From Ruegeria aquimaris (lineage in GTDB: Bacteria; Pseudomonadota; Alphaproteobacteria; Rhodobacterales; Rhodobacteraceae), in contig NZ_JAOWLB010000001.1 of NCBI RefSeq assembly GCF_025751555.1, positions 310,001 through 374,000 on the forward strand: a stretch of DNA of 64,000 nt. The letters run 5' to 3'. Below the pieces are notes generated by a model that saw nothing but the letters and a program-made list of their open reading frames with translations, was not told the origin of the DNA and made no database searches. Of the stretch, positions 52,003 through 61,108 are shown in pieces (the stretch's first letter is position 1; each line of letters begins with the position of its first letter). The translations under genes and the position numbers were made by a program.

Positions 52003-53667
52003 ATGTATCGCTACTCCGAGTTCGACACCGCCTTTCTTGCCGCACGCAATGCCCAGTTCCGCGCCCAGGTCGAGCGCCGCATAGACGGTTCGCTGACCGA
52101 GGACGAGTTCAAGCCGCTGCGCCTGATGAACGGGCTTTATCTGCAACTGCACGCCTATATGCTGCGGGTGGCGATCCCCTATGGCACGCTGAACAGCGCC
52201 CAGATGCGCAAACTGGCCTATCTGGCCGAGACCTGGGACAAGGGATACGGCCATTTCACCACCCGCCAGAACATCCAGTACAACTGGCCCAAGCTGAGCG
52301 ACGTGCCCGACATGCTGGACGCGCTGGCCGAGGTGGGGCTGCATGCGATCCAGACCAGCGGCAATACCATCCGCAACGTGACCGCCGACCATTTCGCCGG
52401 TGCCGCCGCCGACGAGGTGGCCGACCCCCGCCCCTATGCCGAGCTGCTGCGCCAGTGGTCGACCGACCATCCCGAATTCCAGTTCATGCCGCGCAAGTTC
52501 AAGATCGCCATCACCGGGTCCGCCAATGACCGCGCGGTGATCAAGGCGCATGACATCGGCCTGCAACTGGTGACGCGCGACGGCGTGCTGGGCGCCCGCG
52601 TCATCGTCGGTGGCGGCCTGGGCCGCACGCCGATGATCGGACAGGAACTGAGCCCCTTTGTCGCCTTTGACGACCTGCTCGCCTATCTCGAAGCAACGGT
52701 CTCGGTCTGGAACCAGATCGGGCGGCGCGACAACAAGTACAAGGCGCGCATCAAGATCACCGTTTTCGAACACGGCATCGACGCGATCCGGGCCAAGGTG
52801 AACGAGAGGTTCATCCAGGTGCGCGGCCAGTTCAAGGGTGCCGACATGGCCCTGCTGGATGAGATCAAGGCGCATTTCGCGCCGCCGGAATTTGTACAAA
52901 ACGGTCAATCCGGGTTCGAAGAGGCGTACAAAACGGACAATATCTTCCGCTCCTGGGTCGATACCAACATCGCCGCGCACAAGCGGGACGATCATGCCAT
53001 CGTCACCATCTCGCTCAAGGCGCATGGCGCCACGCCGGGCGACGCCACGGCGGAGCAGATGCGGGTGATGGCGGATCTGGCCGAGCGCTATGCCTATGAC
53101 GAGCTGCGCATCAGCCACGAGCAGAACGTGATCCTGCCGCATGTGCCGCGCGCGCATCTGCACGCGATCTTCAAGACACTTCAGGAAAACGGTCTAAGTA
53201 CAGCAAATATCGGCCTTATCAGCGATATCATCGCCTGCCCGGGCATGGATTACTGCGCCCTGGCCACCGCCCGCTCGATCCCCGTGGCGCAGGAGATTGC
53301 GACCCGGTTCGAAGAGCTGAAGCTGGAGCACGAGATCGGCGCGCTGAAGATCAAGATCTCGGGCTGCATCAACGCCTGCGGCCACCACCATGTGGGCCAT
53401 ATCGGCATCCTGGGCCTGGACCGTGCCGGCGTCGAGAACTACCAGATCACGCTCGGCGGCGACGCCACCGAAACCGCCGCCATCGGCGAGCGGACCGGCC
53501 CCGGCTTTGCCTATGACCAGATCGTTCCCGCCATCGAGCGGATCGTGGAAACCTATCTGGATCAAAGGCTTGACCGCGAGGAGAGCTTTATCGACACCTA
53601 TCGCCGGGTTGGCATGGCGCCGTTCAAGGCGGCGCTCTATCCCGAGGCCCGCGCCGATGCCGCTTGA
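52003..53667 (+). CDS. cysI: Assimilatory sulfite (or nitrite/sulfite) reductase hemoprotein
   Basis: A 554-residue siroheme and 4Fe-4S enzyme that reduces sulfite to sulfide with six electrons. The cluster ligands are in ACPGMDYCALA and SGCINACGHHHVGHIG. The two ferredoxin-like half-domains are recognisable, the first with GYGHFTTRQNIQYNW and the second with ELRISHEQNVILPHV. No flavoprotein subunit (cysJ) is adjacent, so electrons probably come from ferredoxin, perhaps through the reductase at 54931. The segment FVQNGQSGFEEAYKTDN is encoded by copy B of the dispersed GTACAAAACGG repeat. The stop overlaps the cysH start. Confidence 0.94.
   Translation: MYRYSEFDTAFLAARNAQFRAQVERRIDGSLTEDEFKPLRLMNGLYLQLHAYMLRVAIPYGTLNSAQMRKLAYLAETWDKGYGHFTTRQNIQYNWPKLSDVPDMLDALAEVGLHAIQTSGNTIRNVTADHFAGAAADEVADPRPYAELLRQWSTDHPEFQFMPRKFKIAITGSANDRAVIKAHDIGLQLVTRDGVLGARVIVGGGLGRTPMIGQELSPFVAFDDLLAYLEATVSVWNQIGRRDNKYKARIKITVFEHGIDAIRAKVNERFIQVRGQFKGADMALLDEIKAHFAPPEFVQNGQSGFEEAYKTDNIFRSWVDTNIAAHKRDDHAIVTISLKAHGATPGDATAEQMRVMADLAERYAYDELRISHEQNVILPHVPRAHLHAIFKTLQENGLSTANIGLISDIIACPGMDYCALATARSIPVAQEIATRFEELKLEHEIGALKIKISGCINACGHHHVGHIGILGLDRAGVENYQITLGGDATETAAIGERTGPGFAYDQIVPAIERIVETYLDQRLDREESFIDTYRRVGMAPFKAALYPEARADAA
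52894..52941 (+). repeat. Dispersed paired repeat, copy B, inside cysI
   Basis: GTACAAAACGGTCAATCCG (52894-52912) and GTACAAAACGGACAAT (52926-52941), starts 32 bp apart, are base-for-base the same as copy A at 4352 over 19 and 15 bases. They are in frame and encode VQNGQSG and YKTDN. Confidence 0.9.
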
Positions 53668-54418
53668 CGAGATCCAGACCGAACTAGGCCGCGACCGGAG
53701 CGTTCTGACGCAGAAGGTCGCGGCGCTCAACGCCCGCTACAAGCATCACAGCGCCACCGATGTCATGCACGGGGCGCTGCGCGAGGCAGGCAATATCGCG
53801 CTGGTGTCGAGCTTTGGCGCGGAATCGGTGGTGCTGTTGCACATGGCGGCGGTGATCGACCGGCAGGTGCCGGTTCTGTTCATCGACACCCAGATGCTGT
53901 TTGCGGAAACCCTTGTTTATCAACAGGAAGTCAGCGAACGGCTGGGGCTGCGCAATGTCCATGTAATCCGCGCCGATGCCGATGACGTGGCCCGCGACGA
54001 CCCCTATGGCGCGCTGCGCCTGCGCGACACCGATGCCTGCTGCACCCTGCGCAAGACGATCCCGCTGCAACGGGCGCTGACGGGCTATGACGGCTGGATC
54101 ACCGGGCGCAAGCGGTTCCAGGCCGGCACCCGCGCTGCACTCGACTTCTTCGAGGTCGAGGACGGCACCGGCCGGATCAAGGTCAACCCGCTGGCCCATT
54201 GGGCCCCCGAGGACGTGCGCGCCTATATGGAGGAAAACCGCCTGCCCCGGCATCCGCTGGTGGCACAGGGATATCCTTCGATCGGCTGCGCGCCTTGCAC
54301 CTCGCCGGTGGCGCCCGGAGAAGACCCGCGCGCCGGACGCTGGCGCAACCAGACCAAGGAAGAATGCGGCATCCATTTCATCGACGGAAAAATGGTCCGC
54401 AGCGGAGAAAAGACATGA
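53657..54418 (+). CDS. cysH: Phosphoadenylyl/adenylyl-sulfate reductase
   Basis: Reduces activated sulfate (APS or PAPS) to sulfite using thioredoxin. The 253-residue protein contains SSFGAESVVLLHM (nucleotide loop), FIDTQMLF and the catalytic C-terminal ECGIH. It also has the CC and CxxC pairs (DACCTLRK and GCAPCTSP) that bind a 4Fe-4S cluster in APS-specific enzymes, so APS is the likely substrate. ATG 53657 lies inside the end of cysI (overlap 11 bp) and the stop overlaps the next gene by four. Confidence 0.95.
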   Translation: MPLDEIQTELGRDRSVLTQKVAALNARYKHHSATDVMHGALREAGNIALVSSFGAESVVLLHMAAVIDRQVPVLFIDTQMLFAETLVYQQEVSERLGLRNVHVIRADADDVARDDPYGALRLRDTDACCTLRKTIPLQRALTGYDGWITGRKRFQAGTRAALDFFEVEDGTGRIKVNPLAHWAPEDVRAYMEENRLPRHPLVAQGYPSIGCAPCTSPVAPGEDPRAGRWRNQTKEECGIHFIDGKMVRSGEKT

Positions 54419-54822
54419 CTGTACTCGTGACCGACCAGGGCTTTCAGCCCGACGACTGGACCGACGGTTTCACCGCCCTGGGCGATGTAGCCAATGATGT
54501 GGTGGCGCTGGACGTGCCCGCCGATGCCGACCCCGACACGCTGGCCGCGCGGCTGGCACGGGTGCGCATGGTGCGGGTGGACTTCCCCTCTTTCGCCGAC
54601 GGGCGCGGCTTTACCATCGCGCGCACCCTGCGCCTGCACGGCTACACCGGGCGACTGCGGGCCAAGGGCCATGTGCTGGCCGATCAATATGCCATGGCGC
54701 GGCGTGCCGGTTTCGACGAGGTCGAGATCGACGCGGCCCTTGCCGCGCGCCAGCCCGAGGAACAGTGGCAGGCCCGCGCCGACTGGCAGGCGCATGACTA
54801 TCAGGCCCGGCTGCGCGGCTGA
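54415..54822 (+). CDS. DUF934 protein of the sulfite-reduction operon
   Basis: A 135-residue protein of the DUF934 family, regularly found after cysH. It contains VRVDFPSFADGRGFTIARTLR and GYTGRLRAKGHVLADQYAMARRAGFDEVEI, the family core. It is probably an accessory factor for APS or sulfite reduction, but no biochemical role is established to my knowledge. ATG 54415 overlaps the cysH stop. A terminator-like hairpin follows at 54850. Confidence 0.85.
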   Translation: MTVLVTDQGFQPDDWTDGFTALGDVANDVVALDVPADADPDTLAARLARVRMVRVDFPSFADGRGFTIARTLRLHGYTGRLRAKGHVLADQYAMARRAGFDEVEIDAALAARQPEEQWQARADWQAHDYQARLRG

Positions 54823-54849
54823 ACACTTAATATCATTCGTATACTAACA

Positions 54850-54872
54850 AAAAGGGGAGACAATCCCCTTTT
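54850..54872 (+). terminator. Terminator after the cys operon
   Basis: AAAAGGGG (54850-54857) pairs with CCCCTTTT (54865-54872) around AGACAAT. It lies 28 nt after the DUF934 stop and separates the ferredoxin reductase from the cys transcript. Confidence 0.7.
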
Positions 54873-54930
54873 CATGATGTATGTCAAAGACGAGAGAGAG
54901 GCGCCGGACTACCGCACCGGTGACGTAACA

Positions 54931-55764
54931 ATGACCGAGATGAGACCCGTGACCGAAGCCGCCGCCATCAAGGCCCCCACGCTGCCCGACGCCCAGACCG
55001 TGACGCAAGTGAAACACTGGACCGACCGGCTGTTCTCGTTCCGTGTCACGCGCCCCGCCAGCCTGCGCTTCCGCTCGGGCGAGTTCGTGATGATCGGGCT
55101 GTTGGGGGACAATGGCAAACCGCTTCTGCGCGCCTATTCCATCGCCTCGCCCGCCTGGGACGAAGAACTGGAATTCTACTCGATCAAGGTGCAGGACGGG
55201 CCGCTGACCTCGAAGCTTCAGCATATCCAGCCCGGCGACCAGATCATCCTGCGGCCAAAGCCGGTTGGTACGCTGGTGCATGACGCGCTGCTGCCCGGCA
55301 AGCGCATCTGGTTCTTTGCCACCGGCACCGGCTTTGCCCCCTTTGCCTCGCTGCTGCGCGAGCCGCAGACCTACGAGGATTACGACGAGGTCATCATCAC
55401 CCATACCTGCCGCGAGGTGGCGGAACTGGAGTATGGCCGCCAGCTGATCGAAGAAGTCCGCCGGGACGAGCTCCTGGCCGAGCTGATGGGCGAGGGCTTT
55501 GCCGACAAGATCCGCTATTACCCCACCACCACCCGCGAAGAGAGCCCGCGCATGGGCCGCATCACCGAGCTGCTGAAAGACGGCACCGTATTCGCCGATC
55601 TGGGGATCGAGGGTGGGATCAAGCCGGAAACCGACCGGGCGATGGTCTGCGGCAGCCTGGCCTTCAACCACGACATCAAGGCGATCCTCGAAGAGTTCGG
55701 CCTGACCGAAGGCGCCAATTCCGACCCGCGCGAGTTCGTGATCGAAAAAGCCTTTGTCGGGTGA
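54931..55764 (+). CDS. fpr: Ferredoxin--NADP+ reductase
   Basis: A 277-residue FAD enzyme that passes electrons between NADPH and ferredoxin or flavodoxin. The FAD motif is RAYSIASPAW, the NADP-binding part has GTGFAPFASLLREP, and the C-terminal region contains MVCGSLAFNHD. An in-frame ATG at 54874 would place the start two bases behind the terminator hairpin, so ATG 54931 (MTEMRPVTEA) is preferred although its ribosome site is weak. It probably supplies electrons to the sulfite reductase encoded just upstream. Confidence 0.92.
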   Translation: MTEMRPVTEAAAIKAPTLPDAQTVTQVKHWTDRLFSFRVTRPASLRFRSGEFVMIGLLGDNGKPLLRAYSIASPAWDEELEFYSIKVQDGPLTSKLQHIQPGDQIILRPKPVGTLVHDALLPGKRIWFFATGTGFAPFASLLREPQTYEDYDEVIITHTCREVAELEYGRQLIEEVRRDELLAELMGEGFADKIRYYPTTTREESPRMGRITELLKDGTVFADLGIEGGIKPETDRAMVCGSLAFNHDIKAILEEFGLTEGANSDPREFVIEKAFVG

Positions 55765-55773
55765 CCCCGGGGG

Positions 55774-55790
55774 CCGGGCCACGGGCCCGG
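55774..55790 (+). terminator. Hairpin after fpr
   Basis: CCGGGCC (55774-55780) pairs with GGCCCGG (55784-55790) around ACG and is followed by TTCCGTT, 10 nt after the fpr stop. The T-run is imperfect. Confidence 0.5.
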
Positions 55791-55903
55791 TTCCGTTGGA
55801 TGGTTTGATTTACCGGATTCCCGGGTGGAAGCCGCTTGAAAGACTGTGCAGGCCAGTCTATTTTCCAGCCTCGAATTTCTGCTAACAACAAAGGAATGTT
55901 CCC

Positions 55904-56452
<549 letters not shown>

Positions 56453-56475
56453 TCCGTCTTGACTGAACATGTCGA

Positions 56476-56498
56476 AACCCTGCCCGACGGGCAGGGTT
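56476..56498 (+). terminator. First hairpin after infC
   Basis: AACCCTGCCC (56476-56485) pairs with GGGCAGGGTT (56489-56498) around GAC, 24 nt past the infC stop. It lacks a T-run. The string CTGCCCGACGGGC recurs at about 57156, just beyond the transposase relic. Confidence 0.55.
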
Positions 56499-56510
56499 CA
56501 AACTGCTTAC

Positions 56511-56538
56511 AAAGCCCTCGCGTTGTGCGGGGGCTTTT
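56511..56538 (+). terminator. Terminator of infC
   Basis: AAAGCCC (56511-56517) with GGGCTTT (56531-56537) and an inner CGC/GCG pair (56519-56521 with 56527-56529), followed by TTTT. Confidence 0.8.
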
Positions 56539-56554
56539 GATTCAATGGGGTCTG

Positions 56555-57152
56555 TTGAGAAAGCCTTCGCCACAGCAAACCGCGCTTGAGATGGCGACGC
56601 TGGAGCGGTTGGCGCCCAGCGATCATCTTTTGCGCAAGGTCGACGCCCCGACCTTCGGCCTGAACCGCAGGCGCCGGTTTGACGGGTCGGATGCGGCACA
56701 GCGCATCTTCGATCACATCGTGGAACAGGCCATGTCAAAAGGCCTTGTTGGCGCTGAGGTGCCCTACAACGACAGCACGCATCTCAAGGCCAATGCCAAC
56801 AAGGGGCGCTTTGACAAGGCGATGGTCGCCAAATCTCGCGCGGCCCATGGCAAAAAGCCTCTCAAGCCAAGGGATCGCCAGCCGCCGATCAATGACGCGC
56901 ATTCAGGACTAGATCATCAAACCGAAGCCAGGGCTGCTGGAGTTTGCCAAGCAGCTCTTCGGCCACCGCCACGCCCGCGTCCGGTCCCGCGCCGAGGTCG
57001 GGAGCCAAGCCCTCCTCGCCGCCGCTGCCCGGAACATCAAAGAATTGCGATGGCTGTATGGATTGCCCCGCATCGGGCGGCCTGAGCCATCTCACACCCT
57101 CTTTCCTCAAGACAAAACCCCGCCAAAACGACGGGGTTTGTCAGGGCGCTGA
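56555..57152 (+). pseudogene. IS1182-type transposase relic
   Basis: Fragments of a transposase remain in order. The N-terminus is PQQTALEMATLERLAPSDHLLRKVDA. It jumps directly to LNRRRRFDGSDAAQRIFDHIVEQAM and then to YNDSTHLKANANKGRFDKAMVAKSRAAHGKKPLKPRDRQP. After about 56910 only the C-terminal part can be read, in another frame: FGHRHARVRSR and LLAAAARNIKELRW. Compared with an intact IS1182-family protein, roughly 90, 15 and 200 residues are missing at the three joints. The element is dead and lies between infC and yqeY. No clear terminal repeats or target duplication are visible. Confidence 0.85.
57115..57139 (-). terminator. Terminator of yqeY
   Basis: AAACCCCG (57115-57122) pairs with CGGGGTTT (57132-57139) around a 9-nt loop. 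On the minus strand it ends TTTTGTC, about 57 nt past the yqeY stop. Confidence 0.7.
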
Positions 57153-57195
57153 ACCCTGCCCGACGGGCCTTCCCATCTTGCCGGAAAAGGCTGGA

Positions 57196-57675
57196 TCAGC
57201 AGTTGCCGCTGGCGCAGAGCTGATCCTTGACCATCGGGCCGACCTTGCCAAAATCCATCTGGCCGGTATAGCGCGACTTCAACTCGCCCATCACCTTGCC
57301 CATGTCGCGGATCGACCCGGCACCGGTGGCGGTGATTGCCTCGCGCACCGCTTTTTCAACTTCGTCCTCGTCCAACTGCTTGGGCAGGAACTCCTCGATC
57401 ACCGAGATTTCCTCGCGCTCGCGCTCGGCCAGGTCGAGCCGCCCGCCTTCCTCATAGGCGCGGGCGCTTTCCTGACGCTGTTTGGTCATCTTGCCAAGGA
57501 TCGCCAGCACTTCGGCATCGCCGCAACAGGCCCCGTCCTCGCCGCCGGCACCGCGCACGGCGATATCGCGGTCCTTGATCGCCGCATTGATCAGGCGCAG
57601 CGTCGACAGGCGGGCGGCTTCCTTGTCCTTCATCGCCTGTTTCAACGCGGCATTCACCCGGGTGCGCATGTCCAT
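57196..57675 (-). CDS. GatB/YqeY-domain protein
   Basis: A 159-residue protein of the YqeY family, similar to the tail domain of the GatB amidotransferase subunit, which binds tRNA. The helical N-terminus (AALKQAMKDKEAARLSTLRLINAAIKDRDI) and the tail with FLPKQLDEDEVEKAVREAI, MGKVMGELKSRYTGQMDFGKV are typical. A short Cys-containing insert (GGEDGACCGDAEV) is present. Its role is uncertain, perhaps tRNA-dependent amidation or tRNA handling. Divergent from carA, an arrangement common in alphaproteobacteria. ATG 57675 or 57669 could be used. Confidence 0.88.
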   Translation of the reverse strand: MDMRTRVNAALKQAMKDKEAARLSTLRLINAAIKDRDIAVRGAGGEDGACCGDAEVLAILGKMTKQRQESARAYEEGGRLDLAEREREEISVIEEFLPKQLDEDEVEKAVREAITATGAGSIRDMGKVMGELKSRYTGQMDFGKVGPMVKDQLCASGNC

Positions 57676-57801
57676 ATGCTGTTCCCATCCCCATGAGATT
57701 GCTCAAGTTCCGCAACATAACGAAAGAAAATGCCCGGCACAACGGGGGGGGGCACGTGTTAAGTTATTGAAAAATAACAGTAGCCTAAAAATTGATCGGG
57801 C

Positions 57802-57830
57802 TTGACCCTGCCCCGCAACCCCCTTAGGTA
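57802..57830 (+). promoter_or_regulatory. Promoter of carA
   Basis: TTGACC (57802-57807) and TAGGTA (57825-57830) are 17 bp apart, placing the transcription start about 25 nt before the carA ATG. Confidence 0.55.
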
Positions 57831-57863
57831 TGCGACCGTTTACCCAGACAGGAGAGTCGCGTC

Positions 57864-59030
57864 ATGGCCCAGAACGCCACGTCCAAGCCCACCGCATGCC
57901 TGGCACTCGCCGATGGGACGATATTCTACGGCACAGGCTTTGGCGCCACCGGCCAGACCGTGGCGGAACTGTGTTTCAACACCGCGATGACCGGATATCA
58001 GGAGATCATGACAGACCCCTCCTATGCGGGCCAGATCGTGACCTTCACCTTCCCCCATATCGGCAATGTCGGCGTGACGCCGGAAGATGACGAGACCGCC
58101 GATCCGGTGGCCGCGGGCATGGTCGTCAAATGGGATCCGACGCAACCATCGAACTGGCGCGCGACCGAAGAGCTGAAGGGCTGGCTGGCCAAGCGGGGCC
58201 GTATCGCCATCGGGGGTATCGACACCCGCCGCCTGACCCGCGCGATCCGCCAGCAGGGCGCGCCACATGTGGCGCTGGCCCATGACCCCGAGGGCAACTT
58301 CGATATTGGGGCCCTGGTCGCCGCCGCGCGGGCCTGGCCCGGCCTCGAAGGCATGGACCTGGCCAAGGACGTGACCTGTGCCCAAAGCTATCGCTGGGAC
58401 GAGATGCGCTGGGCCTGGCCCCAGGGTTACACCCGGCAAGAGACCCCGAAACACAAGGTGGTCGCACTCGATTTCGGCGCCAAGCGCAACATCCTGCGCT
58501 GCCTGGCCTCGACCGGTTGCGACGTTACCGTTCTGCCTGCCACCGCCACCGCCGCCGAGGTGCTGGCCCATGCCCCCGACGGGGTGTTCCTGTCCAACGG
58601 TCCGGGCGATCCGGCGGCAACCGGCACCTATGCGGTGCCGATGATCCGCGAGATCCTGGATACCACGGACCTGCCGGTGTTCGGCATTTGCCTGGGGCAC
58701 CAGATGCTGGCCCTGGCGCTGGGCGGACGCACGGTGAAGATGAACCACGGCCATCACGGCGCCAACCACCCGGTCAAGGATCTGGAAACCGGCAAGGTCG
58801 AGATCACCTCGATGAACCACGGCTTTGCCGTGGATGCCCAAACCCTGCCCAAGGGCGTGGTTGAAACCCACCGCTCGCTTTTCGACGGGTCGAACTGCGG
58901 TATCCGGATGACCGACAGGCCTGTATTTTCTGTGCAATATCACCCCGAGGCGAGCCCTGGGCCACAAGACAGTTTCTATCTGTTCGAGCGGTTTTCCGAG
59001 GCGATGGACACGCGCAAGGCAACCGTCTGA
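57864..59030 (+). CDS. carA: Carbamoyl-phosphate synthase small subunit
   Basis: Glutamine amidotransferase subunit that supplies ammonia to CarB for arginine and pyrimidine synthesis. The 388-residue protein has the N-terminal CarA domain ([19 protein letters not shown] and [25 protein letters not shown]) and a class I glutaminase domain. Its nucleophile is in [10 protein letters not shown] and the His-Glu pair in YHPEASPGP. An AGGAG site precedes the ATG. carB is not adjacent. Confidence 0.96.
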   Translation: MAQNATSKPTACLALADGTIFYGTGFGATGQTVAELCFNTAMTGYQEIMTDPSYAGQIVTFTFPHIGNVGVTPEDDETADPVAAGMVVKWDPTQPSNWRATEELKGWLAKRGRIAIGGIDTRRLTRAIRQQGAPHVALAHDPEGNFDIGALVAAARAWPGLEGMDLAKDVTCAQSYRWDEMRWAWPQGYTRQETPKHKVVALDFGAKRNILRCLASTGCDVTVLPATATAAEVLAHAPDGVFLSNGPGDPAATGTYAVPMIREILDTTDLPVFGICLGHQMLALALGGRTVKMNHGHHGANHPVKDLETGKVEITSMNHGFAVDAQTLPKGVVETHRSLFDGSNCGIRMTDRPVFSVQYHPEASPGPQDSFYLFERFSEAMDTRKATV

Positions 59031-59131
59031 TCACTAATACGGCGGTTCGCGCCGTTTTGACTGATCTTAACGGTCTATTAACCTGAAACACGCAACCCTG
59101 ACATTCGCATTGGATGTCGGGGTTTTGCATT

Positions 59132-61018
59132 ATGAGCGAGCTTCAATTCAGGCTGAGTGCTCCGGTCGAGGCGTGGCCCGTCTACGCCGGGCATCTGCCG
59201 CTGGGCCGCTACCTGGTGCGCAGCGGCGTCATCACGCAGGAACAGCTGCTCGCGGCGCTGCAATTGCAGCTGCGCCTGAACGCCCCGATCGGCGAGATTC
59301 TTGTGGCCGAAGGCTGGGCCGAACCGACCGATATCCTGCGTGCCTTGGCCCTGCAAAACGGGGTGCAATGGGCGGATCTCGCACTGGAACCGCCGCGTGC
59401 CGATCTGTGCGGGTTGAAGCCCCACACGTTCTGGCTCCGGCATGGTGTGATCCCCTGGATGCGTCTGGGTCCGATGGTCATCGTTGCAACATCGCGCCCC
59501 GACCGGTTCGACGAGGTGCGCGCCGACATGGCCGGAACCGGCGTTCTCTTGATGCCGGCGCTGGCCAGCCGTGACCAGATCGACGCGGCGCTGGCACGAT
59601 GTTACTCGGCGACCCTGGCAAGGCTGGCTGAATCCCGGGTCGATGGGCTCTACAGCTGCCGCGATTGGCAGATTGCGGCCCGACTGCCCGCGCTCCTGGC
59701 CCTTGCCTTGCTGGTGGCGACCTTCTGTCTGGCGCCCCTGCATGGATTTGCGGTTCTCTTTCTGGCGGCGGTTCTGTCCCTGCTTCTGTTCACCGGACTG
59801 AAGGCGGCGGCGCTGGTCGCGCATTTGTTGAACCAGGCCCATCTGACCGCGCCCACCCAGCCCGAGAGTGGGACCCGGGTGCAAGGGGTGCGACTGCCCA
59901 AGATCTCGGTGCTTGTGCCGCTCTACAAGGAACGCGAGATCGCTGGCGCCCTGGTCGCACGGTTGAGCCGACTGACCTATCCCAAGGCGCTGCTGGATGT
60001 GATCCTGGTGCTGGAAGAGAAGGACCAGCTAACGCGCGAAACACTGGCAAACTGCGTTCTGCCGCACTGGATGCGGGTGATCGAGGTGCCGGGTCATTCC
60101 GGCCTGACCACCAAGCCGCGTGCGATGAACTACGCGCTGGATTTCTGCCGGGGAGAGATCATCGGCGTCTGGGATGCCGAGGACGCGCCCGTCGCTGACC
60201 AGTTGGAACATGTCGCCGAACGCTTTGCCCGCGCCCCCCGCGACGTGGTCTGCCTGCAAGGGATACTGGACTATTACAACCCGCGCAGCAGCTGGCGCGC
60301 GCGCTGTTTCACCATCGAATATGCCAGCTGGTTCCGCATCATCCTGCCTGGAATCGCCCGGCTTGGGCTGGTGGTACCGCTGGGCGGCACCACTCTTTTC
60401 TTCCGGCGCGCGGCGCTTGAACAATTGGGTGGCTGGGACGCGCATAACGTGACCGAGGATGCCGATCTGGGCGTGCGGCTCTGCCGCGCCGGGTACCGGA
60501 CCGAGCTGATCGACACGGTCACCTATGAAGAGGCAAATTTCCGGTCCTGGCCCTGGGTCAAACAGCGCTCGCGCTGGCTCAAGGGGTTCATGGTAACCTA
60601 TCTTGTGCATATGCGGTCGCCCCGACGACTGTGGGCCGATCTGGGCCCGGCACGTTTCCTGGGGGTACAGGCGTTCTTTCTGGGCACCCTGGCGCAATTC
60701 CTGCTGGCGCCGGTGCTGTGGTCGTTCTGGCTGTTGCTTCTGGGCCTGCCGCACCCGCTGACGGCGGTGCTGACACCCGCGACCCTCACCGCCTGCACCT
60801 CCGTGTTCCTGGCGACCGAGATGCTGGCCCTCGTTGCCGGTCTGATCGCCGTCTCCGGACGGGAAAGGCGGTTTCTGCTGCCCTGGGTGATCAGCATGCC
60901 GCTTTACTTCCCGCTCGGCGTGGTCGCGGCCTACAAGGCGCTGTACGAAATGATCGTGAAACCGTTCTTCTGGGACAAGACGCAGCATGGTCAGGCGGAC
61001 GAAGAGGCCTCTGGCTGA
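59132..61018 (+). CDS. Membrane glycosyltransferase family 2 with N-terminal MshEN-like domain
   Basis: A 628-residue protein. Residues about 22-76 match the two-part MshEN/GspE-N motif (LPLGRYLVRSGVITQEQLL, then APIGEILVAEGWAEPTDILR), a known c-di-GMP-binding fold. Two membrane helices (about 190-235) lead to a GT2 domain with ISVLVPLYKE, VWDAEDAP, TEDADLGVRLC and the processive motif RSRWLKGF. Several C-terminal helices follow. The build resembles NfrB-type and cellulose-synthase-like enzymes that make and export a polysaccharide. The c-di-GMP link is an inference from the motif; the first Arg of RLG is Pro here. It is a single gene. Confidence 0.88.
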   Translation: MSELQFRLSAPVEAWPVYAGHLPLGRYLVRSGVITQEQLLAALQLQLRLNAPIGEILVAEGWAEPTDILRALALQNGVQWADLALEPPRADLCGLKPHTFWLRHGVIPWMRLGPMVIVATSRPDRFDEVRADMAGTGVLLMPALASRDQIDAALARCYSATLARLAESRVDGLYSCRDWQIAARLPALLALALLVATFCLAPLHGFAVLFLAAVLSLLLFTGLKAAALVAHLLNQAHLTAPTQPESGTRVQGVRLPKISVLVPLYKEREIAGALVARLSRLTYPKALLDVILVLEEKDQLTRETLANCVLPHWMRVIEVPGHSGLTTKPRAMNYALDFCRGEIIGVWDAEDAPVADQLEHVAERFARAPRDVVCLQGILDYYNPRSSWRARCFTIEYASWFRIILPGIARLGLVVPLGGTTLFFRRAALEQLGGWDAHNVTEDADLGVRLCRAGYRTELIDTVTYEEANFRSWPWVKQRSRWLKGFMVTYLVHMRSPRRLWADLGPARFLGVQAFFLGTLAQFLLAPVLWSFWLLLLGLPHPLTAVLTPATLTACTSVFLATEMLALVAGLIAVSGRERRFLLPWVISMPLYFPLGVVAAYKALYEMIVKPFFWDKTQHGQADEEASG

Positions 61019-61031
61019 CATGGGCGCGGTA

Positions 61032-61095
61032 TCGCGACCAAGTCGCGACAAGGTTTTGAAAAAACCTTGTGGACAGGATTTCCGCGAAATCCTGT
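61032..61095. terminator. Cluster of three hairpins between the glycosyltransferase and gntR genes
   Basis: TCGCGA/TCGCGA (61032-61048), CAAGGTTTT/AAAACCTTG (61049-61069) and ACAGGATTT/AAATCCTGT (61073-61095) stand in a row in the 90-bp convergent gap. The last two have A/T-rich stem ends suited to termination in either direction. Confidence 0.65.
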
Positions 61096-61108
61096 TCAGC
61101 ACCCAGCC

